Positions 8,422 to 17,190 of a stretch of 64,000 nt of DNA are shown here, piece after piece (within the stretch, counting starts at the first letter, position 1; every line of letters begins with the position of its first letter). The stretch is from Szabonella sp046295215. GTDB taxonomy: Bacteria; Pseudomonadota; Alphaproteobacteria; Rhodobacterales; Rhodobacteraceae. A program made the position numbers and the translations under genes. The notes under the pieces are model-generated. The model did no database searches. It was not told where the DNA came from and was given only the letters and a program-made list of their open reading frames with translations. The stretch lies in NCBI GenBank assembly GCA_046295215.1, contig JBKBNP010000014.1, positions 14,696 through 78,695 of the forward strand, written 5' to 3'.

Positions 8422-10164
8422 ATGAACCTTTTTTCAGAACTCCGCAGCCTTGTGATCGCGGAAACCGAGGCGATGGCGGCAGCGGGCGAGCTGCCGCAGG
8501 GCCTTGACCTTGCCGCCGTGACGGTGGAGCCGCCCCGCGACGCGGCTCATGGCGACATGGCGACCAATGCGGCGATGGTGCTGGCGAAACCTGCGGGCCA
8601 GTCACCGCGCGCGATTGCCGACCGCCTTGCCGCACGGCTGACTGCCGACCCGCGCATCGAGGCGGTCGAGGTGGCGGGGCCGGGGTTCCTGAACTTCCGG
8701 CTGCGCCCGCAGGTCTGGCAGGGGCTGGTGGGTGCGGTGCTGACCCAGGGGCTCGACTATGGCCGGGGCGATACCGGGCGGGGCAAGCGGGTCAATGTGG
8801 AATTCGTCTCTGCCAACCCGACGGGCCCGATGCATGTGGGCCATGTGCGCGGCGCGGTCGTGGGAGATGCGCTGGCGAACCTTCTGGCCTTTGCCGGATG
8901 GGATGTGACGCGGGAATATTACATCAACGATGGCGGCGCGCAGGTCGATGTGCTGGCGCGCTCGGCCTATGAACGCTACCGCGAGGCGCATGGGCTGGAG
9001 CCTGAAATCCGCGAGGGGCTTTATCCCGGCGATTACCTTATTCCCGTGGGCGAGGCGCTGAAGGAAAAATTCGGGGCTGCCCTGCTGGACCAGCCCGAAT
9101 CCGTCTGGCTGGAGGATGTGCGGGACTTCTCGACCGACATGATGCTGGCGATGATCCGCGAGGATCTGGCGGCGCTTGGTGTGTCGATGGATGTCTATTC
9201 CAGCGAAAAGGCGCTGTATGGCACGGGCGAGATCGAGGCCGCGATCGAAACCCTGCGCGGGATGGACCTGATCTATGAAGGCGTGCTGGAACCGCCCAAG
9301 GGCAAGACGCCCGAGGATTGGGAGCCGCGCGTGCAGACCCTGTTCCGGTCCACCGCGCATGGCGATGATGTGGACCGCCCGGTGATGAAATCCGATGGCG
9401 CCTGGACCTATTTCGCGCCCGACATTGCCTATCACCACAACAAGGTGAAACGCGGCTTCGACCAGTTGATCGACATTTTCGGGGCCGATCATGGCGGCTA
9501 TGTCAAGCGCATGAAGGCTGCCGTTTCGGCACTGTCGCAGGGCAGGGTGCCGCTGGACATCAAGCTGATCCAGTTGGTGAAGCTCTGGAAGAACGGCGAG
9601 CCGTTCAAGATGTCGAAACGGGCGGGCACCTTTGTCACGCTGCGCGATGTGGTGGAACAGGTCGGCGCGGATGTGACGCGCTTTGTGATGCTGACGCGCA
9701 AGAATGACGCGACGCTGGATTTCGATTTCGACAAGGTGCTGGACCAGTCCAAGGACAATCCGGTGTTCTATGTCCAATATGCCAATGCGCGGATCAATTC
9801 GGTGCTGCGCAAGGCGGCCGAGGCCGGGCTTGATATTTCCGACACCGCGTTGGCCACGGCCGATCTGGCGCAGCTCTCGCATCCGGCCGAAATCGCCATG
9901 ACGCGCAAGATCGGCGAATGGCCGCGTCTGGTGGATGTGGCGGCGCGGTCGAATGAGCCGCATCGGGTGGCCTTCTACCTCTATGAACTCGCCTCTGACC
10001 TGCACGGGCTGTGGAATCGCGGCAATGATGAGCCATCCCTGCGCTTCGTTCAGGACGATCCGGCCACAATGGCGGCGAAAATCGCCCTCGCGCGTGCCAC
10101 AGGCGTTGTGATTTGCGCCGGTCTTGCTATTCTGGGTGTTACTCCGGTCGAGGAAATGCGCTGA
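8422..10164 (+). CDS. argS: Arginyl-tRNA synthetase
   Basis: A 580-residue class I aminoacyl-tRNA synthetase that charges tRNA-Arg. The HIGH motif is present as HVGH (residues 138-141) inside NPTGPMHVGHVRG, and KMSKR occurs at 396-400. The N-terminal additional domain specific to ArgRS and the C-terminal DALR anticodon-binding domain (YVQYANARINSVLR onward, ending in PVEEMR) are complete. It starts 67 bases after the holin gene with no obvious terminator between. It heads a run of tightly packed genes (SPOR protein, nagZ, scpA, scpB). Confidence 0.97.
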   Translation: MNLFSELRSLVIAETEAMAAAGELPQGLDLAAVTVEPPRDAAHGDMATNAAMVLAKPAGQSPRAIADRLAARLTADPRIEAVEVAGPGFLNFRLRPQVWQGLVGAVLTQGLDYGRGDTGRGKRVNVEFVSANPTGPMHVGHVRGAVVGDALANLLAFAGWDVTREYYINDGGAQVDVLARSAYERYREAHGLEPEIREGLYPGDYLIPVGEALKEKFGAALLDQPESVWLEDVRDFSTDMMLAMIREDLAALGVSMDVYSSEKALYGTGEIEAAIETLRGMDLIYEGVLEPPKGKTPEDWEPRVQTLFRSTAHGDDVDRPVMKSDGAWTYFAPDIAYHHNKVKRGFDQLIDIFGADHGGYVKRMKAAVSALSQGRVPLDIKLIQLVKLWKNGEPFKMSKRAGTFVTLRDVVEQVGADVTRFVMLTRKNDATLDFDFDKVLDQSKDNPVFYVQYANARINSVLRKAAEAGLDISDTALATADLAQLSHPAEIAMTRKIGEWPRLVDVAARSNEPHRVAFYLYELASDLHGLWNRGNDEPSLRFVQDDPATMAAKIALARATGVVICAGLAILGVTPVEEMR

Positions 10165-10234
10165 CAACAGGCGCCCCGTCCGAAGTGCGAACAGGCAAGA
10201 CAGTGCCGGGCAAACCGGTGCAGTGAGGCAGAGC

Positions 10235-11218
10235 ATGGCAGATGTGGAATTCGACGGGTTCGAAGGCGGTGCCCCCATGCGGGGTGGATCGCGTTTCGTG
10301 AGTGTTGCGGGGGCGCTGACCTCGGTGGCACTGGTGCTGGGGCTGGGCTTCTGGGGCTACAAGCTCGCGGTGCGTGATGTGCATGGCATCCCGGTGGTGC
10401 GCGCGCTGGAGGGGCCGATGCGCATTGCGCCCCAGGATCCGGGGGGCGTGATCGCGGCGCATCAGGGCCTGTCGGTCAGTGCCGTGGCCGAGGATGGTGC
10501 GGCCTTGCCGCCTGCGGACCGGCTGGTTCTGGCCCCTGGCCCCACGGCGCTGGCGGCAGAGGACGAGGCCGGAACGCTGGCCGCGCAGGTGGCCCCGGTT
10601 TCGGCCCGGGCCTCCGCCATGCCGGGGCTTGATCTGGCGCCCGGACTGTCCGACCCGTCCGAACCCGAGATCGCGTTGGTGGTCGAGGAACGTCCTGCGA
10701 TCAGCACCGAAGACGCGGTGATGAACGCCTTGGCCGAGGCGCTTGGTGCAGAGGCGGTTCCCCTGTCGGCCAGTCTGGAAGATGCTGCCACAGCGACCAT
10801 TCAGGCCCCGCGCGTGGCCCTGCCGCGTGGCGCGATGGCGGCATCGCCCCGACCCATGCCGCGTCCCGGCAGCCGCCCCGCGAATGCCAGTGCCAGTGCC
10901 AGTGCCGGGGCTGTCGTCCTGGCCTCTGCCCCGGCCACGGTGGAAAACGATGGCGCAGGCCTTGCCAGCGGCACCCGGCTTGTGCAGCTCGGGGCCTATG
11001 ACAGCGTGGAAACCGCCCGGCAGGAATGGGACAGGCTCGGGGCGCGGTTCGGCGATCTGTTGATCGGCAAGTCGCGGATCGTGCAGGCGGCGCAAAGCGG
11101 CGGGCGCACCTTCTATCGGCTGCGCGCCAATGGCTTTGCCGACGAGGCCGACCAGCGCCGGTTCTGTTCGGCGCTTCTGTCGGAACAGGCGGCCTGCATT
11201 CCGGTCACGGTGCGATGA
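10235..11218 (+). CDS. SPOR-domain membrane protein
   Basis: A 327-residue protein with a short cytoplasmic N terminus, one membrane span (about residues 27-45), a long Ala/Pro-rich periplasmic linker and a C-terminal SPOR domain (about residues 250-327, VQLGAYDSVETARQEW and later FYRLRANGFAD). SPOR domains bind denuded glycan strands at the division septum, so a role in cell-wall remodelling at division is likely. Its stop codon overlaps the nagZ start in an ATGA, indicating translational coupling with another peptidoglycan enzyme. The linker varies in such proteins and gives no further clue. The ATG at 10235 is the first that gives a normal single-span topology. Confidence 0.85.
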   Translation: MADVEFDGFEGGAPMRGGSRFVSVAGALTSVALVLGLGFWGYKLAVRDVHGIPVVRALEGPMRIAPQDPGGVIAAHQGLSVSAVAEDGAALPPADRLVLAPGPTALAAEDEAGTLAAQVAPVSARASAMPGLDLAPGLSDPSEPEIALVVEERPAISTEDAVMNALAEALGAEAVPLSASLEDAATATIQAPRVALPRGAMAASPRPMPRPGSRPANASASASAGAVVLASAPATVENDGAGLASGTRLVQLGAYDSVETARQEWDRLGARFGDLLIGKSRIVQAAQSGGRTFYRLRANGFADEADQRRFCSALLSEQAACIPVTVR

Positions 11219-12240
11219 CAGCGACGCAGGGGGCGGCGATCCTCGGATGTGAGGGGCCGCGCCTGTCGCCGGAGGAGGCGGCGTTCTTCCGGGAGGTCGA
11301 TCCTTTCGGCTTCATCCTCTTTGCGCGCAACGTCGAAAGCCCCGATCAACTGAGCCGCCTGACGGGTGATTTGCGCGCGGCTGTGGGGCGCGAGGCGCTG
11401 ATTACGGTCGATCAGGAAGGTGGCCGCGTGCAGCGGTTGCGCGGCCCGCATTGGCGCGAGTGGTCCGCGCCTCTGGATCAGGTGGAGGCGGTCACGGCAG
11501 GTCAGGGCGCCGAGGCGGCGGCCCGCAGCCTGTGGATCGTGGCCCGGATCATCGCGGCGGAACTGCACGCGGTGGGCATCGACAGCAACTGCGCCCCCTG
11601 TGCCGACATCGCGGGGCCGGACACGCATCCTTTCCTGCGCAACCGCTGTCTGGGGACCGATCCCGAAACGGTGGCCCGCCATGCCCGCGCCGTGGCCGGG
11701 GGGCTGCTGGCGGGTGGCGTGGTGCCGGTTGTCAAGCATTTGCCCGGTCATGGCCGGGCCACCGTGGACAGTCACCTCGGGTTGCCGGTCGCTGATGTTT
11801 CGCCAGAGACGGCGACGGCATGGGATTTTGCCCCGTTCCGCGCGCTGAACGACCTGCCGATGGGCATGACCGCGCATATCGTGCTGCCCGCCTGTGGCGC
11901 GTTGCCTGCCACGCAGAACCCCGCCGCCATCAACCTGATCCGCCGCGAGATCGGCTTTGACGGGCTGTTGCTGACGGATGATCTGAACATGGAGGCGCTG
12001 TCGGGCGATCTGGGCCGCCGCACGGCGCGGGCCATCGCGGCGGGATGCGACATCGCGCTTCATTGCAGTGGCAAGCGGGTGGAGATGGAGGCGGTGGCGG
12101 CGGCAGCGGGCCGGATGACGCCCGAGGCCGCCCGCCGCGCCGACCGGGCGCTGGCCGCCCGCCGCCCGCCCGACCCGGTTGACATTGCAGCCCTGGAGGC
12201 GGACCTTGCGGAGCTGATGACCGGAAAGGCGCATGTCTGA
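11215..12240 (+). CDS. nagZ: Beta-N-acetylhexosaminidase NagZ
   Basis: A 341-residue GH3 enzyme that removes GlcNAc from 1,6-anhydro-muropeptides in cytoplasmic peptidoglycan recycling. The family signature KHLPGHG begins at Lys174 and is followed by VDSH, containing the catalytic Asp-His dyad. DQEGGRVQRLR near residue 70 is also diagnostic, and LLTDDLNME contains the nucleophile Asp. There is no signal peptide, consistent with cytoplasmic action. It overlaps the SPOR gene upstream (ATGA) and the scpA gene downstream (8 bases). Confidence 0.96.
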   Translation: MTATQGAAILGCEGPRLSPEEAAFFREVDPFGFILFARNVESPDQLSRLTGDLRAAVGREALITVDQEGGRVQRLRGPHWREWSAPLDQVEAVTAGQGAEAAARSLWIVARIIAAELHAVGIDSNCAPCADIAGPDTHPFLRNRCLGTDPETVARHARAVAGGLLAGGVVPVVKHLPGHGRATVDSHLGLPVADVSPETATAWDFAPFRALNDLPMGMTAHIVLPACGALPATQNPAAINLIRREIGFDGLLLTDDLNMEALSGDLGRRTARAIAAGCDIALHCSGKRVEMEAVAAAAGRMTPEAARRADRALAARRPPDPVDIAALEADLAELMTGKAHV

Positions 12241-13027
12241 CGAGTGGACCGAAACCGAAGAAAGCGGCAGCGTCGCGGACCGTCTGGCCGCCGAGGCGCT
12301 GATTGTCGATGTTGACGGGTTCGAGGGTCCGCTCGATCTGCTGCTGACGCTGTCGCGAACGCAGAAGGTCGATCTGCGGCGGATCTCGGTGCTGCAACTG
12401 GCCGAACAATATCTGGGATTTGTCACCCAGGCGCGTGCGCTGCGCATTGAACTTGCGGCGGATTACCTCGTGATGGCGGCCTGGCTCGCCTATCTGAAGT
12501 CGCGCCTGCTGCTGCCCCCCGATCCAACCGAGGACGGCCCGAGTGCCGAGGATCTGGCCGCCCATCTGGCCTTTCAGCTTGAACGCCTGCAAGCGATGCG
12601 CGAAGCGGCGGCGCGGCTGATGGCGCGCGACCAGATGGGGCGCGATTTCTTTGCCCGCGGCCTGCCCGAGGATGTGACGCGCCGTCGCCGCGTCACCTTC
12701 ACCGCGACCCTGATGGATCTGATGCAGGCCTATGCCCGCATCCGCACCCGCGACGATTTCCGCCCCTTCACGATGGACCGCGACCATGTGTTCACCATGG
12801 AACAGGCGCTGGACCGGCTGCGCGGGCTGATCGGCTATGCCGGGCAATGGACCGACCTCACAAGCTGGCTGCCGCCGGGATGGGATACCAGCCCGATCCG
12901 CCGCCGCTCGGCCACCGCCGCGCATTTTGCCGCCATTCTGGAGCTTGCCAAGGCCGGGCAGGTCGAGTTGCGGCAGGGCGAAACCTTCGCCCCGCTTCAG
13001 GTCCGCAAACGCGAAGGCGGCGCATGA
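12233..13027 (+). CDS. scpA: Segregation and condensation protein A
   Basis: A 264-residue kleisin that bridges the SMC dimer heads and ScpB in chromosome condensation. The N-terminal part has the FEGPLDLLLTLSRTQKVDL motif that contacts the SMC neck, and the middle carries ADYLVMAAWLAYLKSRLLLP; the C-terminal winged helix for the SMC cap is present. The start codon lies inside the end of nagZ and the stop overlaps the scpB start, so the three are probably translated as one unit. The smc gene itself is not in the window. Confidence 0.95.
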   Translation: MSDEWTETEESGSVADRLAAEALIVDVDGFEGPLDLLLTLSRTQKVDLRRISVLQLAEQYLGFVTQARALRIELAADYLVMAAWLAYLKSRLLLPPDPTEDGPSAEDLAAHLAFQLERLQAMREAAARLMARDQMGRDFFARGLPEDVTRRRRVTFTATLMDLMQAYARIRTRDDFRPFTMDRDHVFTMEQALDRLRGLIGYAGQWTDLTSWLPPGWDTSPIRRRSATAAHFAAILELAKAGQVELRQGETFAPLQVRKREGGA

Positions 13028-13665
13028 CAGAGGCGAGCGCCCCCGAAAGTCGCAGCCTCTTTGCCGCCCCGCCCATGGGCGAACAGGAGCGCATGGTCGA
13101 GGCGATCCTCTTTGCCAGCGCCGATCCGGTGACGGTTGCGGAACTGACTGCGCGCATGCCGCATGGCTGCGACCCGGCCGAGGCGCTGGTGACGTTGCGC
13201 CGCCGCTATGAGGGGCGTGGGGTGACGCTGGTCAGGGTCGGGGATGCCTGGGCCTTCCGCACCGCGCCCGATCTGGGCTATCTGATGCAGAAGGAAACGG
13301 TCGAGCAGCGCAAGCTGTCGCGCGCGGCCATCGAGACGCTGGCGATCGTGGCCTATCACCAGCCGGTGACGCGGGCCGAAATCGAGGAGATCCGCGGTGT
13401 CGCCGTGTCGCGCGGCACGGTGGACCAGTTGATCGAGCTGGAATGGATCCGCTTCGGCCGCCGCCGCATGACGCCGGGCCGCCCGGTGACTTTCGTGGTC
13501 ACGGAACAGTTCCTTGACCATTTCGGTCTTGAATCGGCGCGTGACCTGCCGGGGCTGAAGGATCTGCGCGCGGCGGGCCTGCTGGACAACCGGCCGATGC
13601 AGGGCAGGGCGCTGGATGACGAGGACGAGGCCACCACCGGCCAGAGTGAACTTTTCGAGGATTGA
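13024..13665 (+). CDS. scpB: Segregation and condensation protein B
   Basis: A 213-residue double winged-helix protein, the partner of ScpA in the SMC complex. Typical segments are VEAILFASADPVT in the first winged helix and RAAIETLAIVAYHQPVTRAEI in the second. It starts in an ATGA overlap with scpA. The C-terminal tail (about 25 residues, acidic) is variable in this family. A small basic protein gene begins 3 bases after the stop. Confidence 0.95.
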   Translation: MTEASAPESRSLFAAPPMGEQERMVEAILFASADPVTVAELTARMPHGCDPAEALVTLRRRYEGRGVTLVRVGDAWAFRTAPDLGYLMQKETVEQRKLSRAAIETLAIVAYHQPVTRAEIEEIRGVAVSRGTVDQLIELEWIRFGRRRMTPGRPVTFVVTEQFLDHFGLESARDLPGLKDLRAAGLLDNRPMQGRALDDEDEATTGQSELFED

Positions 13666-13668
13666 GCG

Positions 13669-13896
13669 ATGAATATGGGACGTCTGATCAATATGATCAT
13701 CAACCAGATCATGCGGCGCATGGTCAATGCGGGGATCAACAAGGGCATGCGGACCATGTCCAGGGGGCAGGGGGCTGCGAAGGGCCCCGGTCAGGCGGGC
13801 TCCGGTCAGGCGGGCCGCAGTCAGGCCGGAACCGCCCGCGACACCGCCAAGCGTGCGCGGCAGGCGGCGCGGATCACCCGGAGGCTCGGGCGCTGA
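13669..13896 (+). CDS. Small basic hypothetical protein following scpAB
   Basis: A 75-residue protein starting 3 bases after scpB and probably translated with it. The first 30 residues (MNMGRLINMIINQIMRRMVN) form an amphipathic helix rich in Met, Ile and Arg. The rest is Gly/Gln/Ala-rich with two near-repeats of GQAGSGQAGRSQAG type, ending in an Arg-rich helix. No domain is recognised and no signal peptide or full membrane span is present. Coupling to scpB and the net positive charge suggest DNA or membrane association, but this is speculative. Confidence 0.6.
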   Translation: MNMGRLINMIINQIMRRMVNAGINKGMRTMSRGQGAAKGPGQAGSGQAGRSQAGTARDTAKRARQAARITRRLGR

Positions 13897-13920
13897 ATCC
13901 GGGACGGTAACCGGTGCCGG

Positions 13921-14358
13921 TCAGGGGGCGAGCGGCCCGCCGAACAGCACCTCCTGCGCGCGGATCACCTCGGGCGGCAGCGCATCGGCGGGCAGGACGG
14001 CATTGCCGCGCGCGAAATTGTTGCGCCCCGAAATCGACCATTCCACACTGATGCTGGGGCGGGGAATATCGGCCTGATCGTCGGTATTGACCCGGGCGAC
14101 CATCGCCGTGATCGCAGACCGCAGGGCCTCCAGCGCGGTGGCACTCAGGGGGGCCATGAGATCAAGCACCGGCCCTTTGGCGTCGGTGACATAGATTGAC
14201 AGCCCCTCCGGCCCGGTATCGGCGGCCTGTCCGGCGACGGGTTCATCCTCCGGCCCACCCTCGGGCCAAAGTCCCAGATAAAGACTGAACTCCGGCGTCT
14301 CGGCCGGAACCGCCGCGGGGCAAAAGGCAATCGCGAGGCTTATAAGAAGGGCGCGCAT
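13921..14358 (-). CDS. Hypothetical exported protein
   Basis: A 145-residue protein with a clear N-terminal signal peptide (MRALLISLAIAFCPAAVPA, cleavage likely after AVPA). The mature part has no motif I recognise; it contains LSIYVTDAKGPVLDLMAPLS and SVEWSISGRNNFARGN. It lies directly downstream of dcd, and GTG 14364 overlapping the dcd stop is an alternative start; ATG 14358 is preferred because GGAG sits 7 bases upstream. It is convergent with the scpB operon, with 24 bases between the stops. Confidence 0.65.
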   Translation of the reverse strand: MRALLISLAIAFCPAAVPAETPEFSLYLGLWPEGGPEDEPVAGQAADTGPEGLSIYVTDAKGPVLDLMAPLSATALEALRSAITAMVARVNTDDQADIPRPSISVEWSISGRNNFARGNAVLPADALPPEVIRAQEVLFGGPLAP

Positions 14359-14360
14359 GG

Positions 14361-15443
14361 TCACTCCGGGTTGCGGAAATGCTTGGACAGTTTCAATCCC
14401 TGCCCCTGATAGTTCGAGGCGATCCCCGAACCATAAAGCGTCTCGGGGCGTTCGGACATCCGCTCGTAAACCAGCCGCCCGACGATCTGGCCATGTTCCA
14501 GCACAAAGGGTGCCTCGTGGCAGCGCACCTCCAGCACCCCGCGCGACCCGGTCCCGCCCGCCTCGGCCCAGCCGAATCCGGGGTCGAAGAAACCTGCGTA
14601 ATGCACGCGGAACTCCCCCACCATGGCAAGGTAGGGGGCCATCTCGGCGGCATAATCGGGCGGGATCGTCACCGCCTCCTGACTGACGAGGATGTAGAAG
14701 GCGCCGGGGTCAAGGATGATGCGGCCATGCGCGCTGCGCACATCCTCCCAGAACTCCGCCGGGTCAAACTGGCCGATGCGGTCAAGGTCTATCACCCCGG
14801 TATGGGGTTTCGCGCGGTAGCCGACCAGATCGCCCTGACGGGGGCGCAGATCGACGGAAAACCCCAGGCCTTCGGAAATGACCGCCGTGCCCGACACCAG
14901 CGGGGCGGCCTTGTGCAATGCGTGCAGAGCGGCATCATCCAGCACCGCCTGACCGTCGCGGAACCGGATCTGGTTGAGCCGCATCCCCGGCCGCACCAGC
15001 ACCGAAAAGCTGCGCGGGCAGACCTCGGCATAAAGCGGGCCGTCGTAACCATCGGGGATGCGGTCGAATTCCGTGCCGCCATCGGTGATCGTGCGGGTCA
15101 GAAGGTCCAGCCGCCCGGTGGAGGATTTCGCATTGGCCACCGCCGACAACCCGCGCGGCAGGGTCAGACGTTCCATCAGCGGAATGACATAGACGCAGCC
15201 CTTTTCCAGCACGGCGCCTTGTGTCAGGTCCACGCGGTGCATTTCGAATTCGGCCAGCCGGTCCTCGACCTGCCGCCCCTTGCCCGCCAGAAACGAGGCA
15301 CGGACGCGGTAGGCGACCTGACCCAGACGCAGGTCCAGACTGGCGGGTTGCACCTGTTCGGGCGTGATTGCGGTGCGCGCGGTGATCGCACCTTCGGCCA
15401 TGAGGCGGCGCAGCGCCCGATCAGGCAGGACTCCGGGCAGCAT
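14361..15443 (-). CDS. dcd: 2'-deoxycytidine 5'-triphosphate deaminase, double-domain type
   Basis: A 360-residue protein of the long dCTP deaminase family found in alphaproteobacteria, about twice the usual Dcd length. It deaminates dCTP to dUTP for thymidylate synthesis. NAKSSTGRLDL, containing the conserved SSxGR loop, is in the N-terminal half, and the C-terminal half repeats the dUTPase-like fold, with FDPGFGW near the end. The ATG at 15443 follows GGAGG with 6-base spacing; the 25 residues upstream in frame are unlikely to be translated. It is preceded by tRNA-Pro on the same strand. Confidence 0.88.
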   Translation of the reverse strand: MLPGVLPDRALRRLMAEGAITARTAITPEQVQPASLDLRLGQVAYRVRASFLAGKGRQVEDRLAEFEMHRVDLTQGAVLEKGCVYVIPLMERLTLPRGLSAVANAKSSTGRLDLLTRTITDGGTEFDRIPDGYDGPLYAEVCPRSFSVLVRPGMRLNQIRFRDGQAVLDDAALHALHKAAPLVSGTAVISEGLGFSVDLRPRQGDLVGYRAKPHTGVIDLDRIGQFDPAEFWEDVRSAHGRIILDPGAFYILVSQEAVTIPPDYAAEMAPYLAMVGEFRVHYAGFFDPGFGWAEAGGTGSRGVLEVRCHEAPFVLEHGQIVGRLVYERMSERPETLYGSGIASNYQGQGLKLSKHFRNPE

Positions 15444-15536
15444 CAACGCCTCCAATCTGTGGCCGGTCCGGGCAGGGACGCAGGCCGGAAACGGAACCGC
15501 CCGCACTTGCCGGGGCAAGGCGGGCGGTTTCGGTGA

Positions 15537-15614
15537 TGGTCGGGCCGGCGAGATTCGAACTCGCGGCCTTCCGCCCCCCAGACGGACGCGCTAACCAAGC
15601 TGCGCCACGGCCCG
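15537..15614 (-). tRNA. tRNA-Pro (anticodon GGG)
   Basis: Read on the minus strand the segment folds as a full cloverleaf: acceptor CGGGCCG/CGGCCCG, D stem GCGC/GCGC, anticodon stem TCCGT/GCGGA (one G-T pair) with loop CTGGGGG giving anticodon GGG, and T arm GCGAG-TTCGAAT-CTCGC. The discriminator base is A and CCA is encoded. C1-G72 and A73 agree with proline identity. Confidence 0.95.
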
Positions 15615-15680
15615 ACACTGCGCGCTTTCATAACGATATTCCGGGCGGGGGCAAGCGCAAATCCGATGCAGGTCACGCGG

Positions 15681-16766
15681 CTACCGAAGTGGCGCGCGCC
15701 CGGCCGGGGCGAGCCTGCCGCGCAGGACACGAAGCCTCTGGGCAATCGCTTCGGCACGGTCTGCCTTGCCATGCAGCGCAGTCGCACGCAGGGCCCGCAG
15801 CTCGGCGGCCAGCCAGCGCGGCGGGCGGTCGGCCACCGTTGCGTCGCCGTTGCCGACAGGCAGGGTGGCGGCGGGATCCACCGGAGAAACGGCGGTGTCC
15901 GTCACGGCGGGAGAATCACTCGGGGTCTGGTCGTCGCCGGACAGACGGGCCGCAATGTCTGCGGCGGGCTCGATGCCGGTGTCAGGATCAGTGCCAGTGC
16001 CAGCATCGGACAGTGCCGGGTCTGGTATCATGGCAACATCAAGGGCGGCATCCGATACTTCCGCTTCCTCCGCAACAGCGGTCTCCGGGGCAGTCTCGTT
16101 GCTTTCGGGGGCCGAGGGGGCCGCGACCGCATGACCGGGTGCCGTTTCGGAAGGATCGGTCTGGTCCTCCATCGCTGCGACTTCCCCATCGAAGGCTGGC
16201 CCTGCGGGGGGCAAGGCCGGTTCAGGGGCGACAGGGTCAACCGCGACAGGCTGTTCGGGGGGGGCGGCGGAGAACAGATCGCGCGCCGACGGGTCGGGGG
16301 CATCAGAGGATGTGCCGCAGATGCTGTCGGCGGTGGCGTTGTCGCCCCCGTCGGCAAGCTCCTGCGCGCTTTCGGACAGATCCGCCGCAGCCGGACTGGC
16401 GGCACCGGCCTCGGGGGGGGGCGGAAACAGCGGGATCGGTTCGGCGGCCTGCGTGGCGACGGTTTCCGCTTCGGCGGCAAGGCTTGCCTCGGCCTCCTCG
16501 TCGATCAGCCCGGCGACATGTTTGACGCCCTGTTCCTGAAGGATTTTCTGCACGCCCCGGATGGTCAGCCCATCCTCGTGCAACAGCCGCTTGATCCCGG
16601 CCAGCAGCGCCACATCGGACGGGCGGTAATAGCGACGCCCCCCGGCGCGTTTGACCGGGCGGATCTGCGGAAAGCGGCTTTCCCAGAATCGCAGCACATG
16701 GGCCGGAGTTTCGAGGAAATCGGCAACCTCGCTGATGGTGCGGAACGCCTCAGGAGATTTTTCCAT
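15681..16766 (-). CDS. MerR-family regulator with a long acidic Ala/Pro-rich tail
   Basis: A 361-residue protein. Residues 8-80 form a MerR-type winged helix (RTISEVADFLETPAHVLRFWE, then GRRYYRPSDVALL), specifically the variant that Rhodobacterales carry next to ihfA. Residues about 95-320 are a low-complexity region rich in Ala, Pro, Asp and Glu with no recognisable effector domain, and the last 40 residues are basic and helical (LAAELRALRATALHGKADRA). This is much longer than a normal MerR regulator. It follows ihfA after 29 bases on the same strand and is probably in the same operon. Target and signal are unknown. Confidence 0.85.
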   Translation of the reverse strand: MEKSPEAFRTISEVADFLETPAHVLRFWESRFPQIRPVKRAGGRRYYRPSDVALLAGIKRLLHEDGLTIRGVQKILQEQGVKHVAGLIDEEAEASLAAEAETVATQAAEPIPLFPPPPEAGAASPAAADLSESAQELADGGDNATADSICGTSSDAPDPSARDLFSAAPPEQPVAVDPVAPEPALPPAGPAFDGEVAAMEDQTDPSETAPGHAVAAPSAPESNETAPETAVAEEAEVSDAALDVAMIPDPALSDAGTGTDPDTGIEPAADIAARLSGDDQTPSDSPAVTDTAVSPVDPAATLPVGNGDATVADRPPRWLAAELRALRATALHGKADRAEAIAQRLRVLRGRLAPAGRAPLR

Positions 16767-16795
16767 GCCCGTCTCTCAATGCCCGTCGTTCAGCC

Positions 16796-17098
16796 TCAGG
16801 ATTTGTTTCCGGCGGCCACGCGGTCCTTCATCAGATGCGAGGGACGGAAGGTCAGCACGCGACGCGGGCTGATCGGCACTTCATCGCCGGTTTTCGGGTT
16901 GCGACCCATCCGGGCGCTCTTGTCGCGGATCGAGAAGGTGCCGAAGGAGGAAATCTTCACCGTCTCCCCCCCCGCAAGCGAATCGGACATATGTTGCAGC
17001 ACGCTTTCAACGAGTTGCGCGGATTCGTTTCGCGACAGGCCCACCTCGCGGAAGACGGCTTCGCTCAGGTCCATGCGCGTCAGTGTCTTTTCGCTCAT
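16796..17098 (-). CDS. ihfA: Integration host factor subunit alpha
   Basis: A 100-residue DNA-bending protein of the HU/IHF family. TRMDLSEAVFREVGLSRNES opens the dimerisation helices, and GRNPKTGDEVPISPRRVLTF is the signature of the DNA-clasping arm with the intercalating Pro. The alpha rather than beta assignment comes from the LTRMDLSEAVFREVGLS start and the neighbouring merR-type gene, a typical ihfA partner. The ATG at 17098 follows GGGGGGA; an upstream in-frame ATG at 17146 would add 16 residues not seen in IHF. Confidence 0.95.
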   Translation of the reverse strand: MSEKTLTRMDLSEAVFREVGLSRNESAQLVESVLQHMSDSLAGGETVKISSFGTFSIRDKSARMGRNPKTGDEVPISPRRVLTFRPSHLMKDRVAAGNKS

Positions 17099-17190
17099 CA
17101 CAATCCCCCCGGATTTTTGCCAAAGATGCGCGGTTTGAAAAGCCAAGTCAATATCGTGGCTTGTGGCGAACTGTTAAGAGCCTGACGCAG

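Noticed and set aside
10895..10912. Short tandem GCCAGTGCCAGTGCCAGT in the SPOR gene
   Set aside because: In frame within an Ala/Ser linker (Ala-Ser repeats), so ordinary low-complexity coding sequence.
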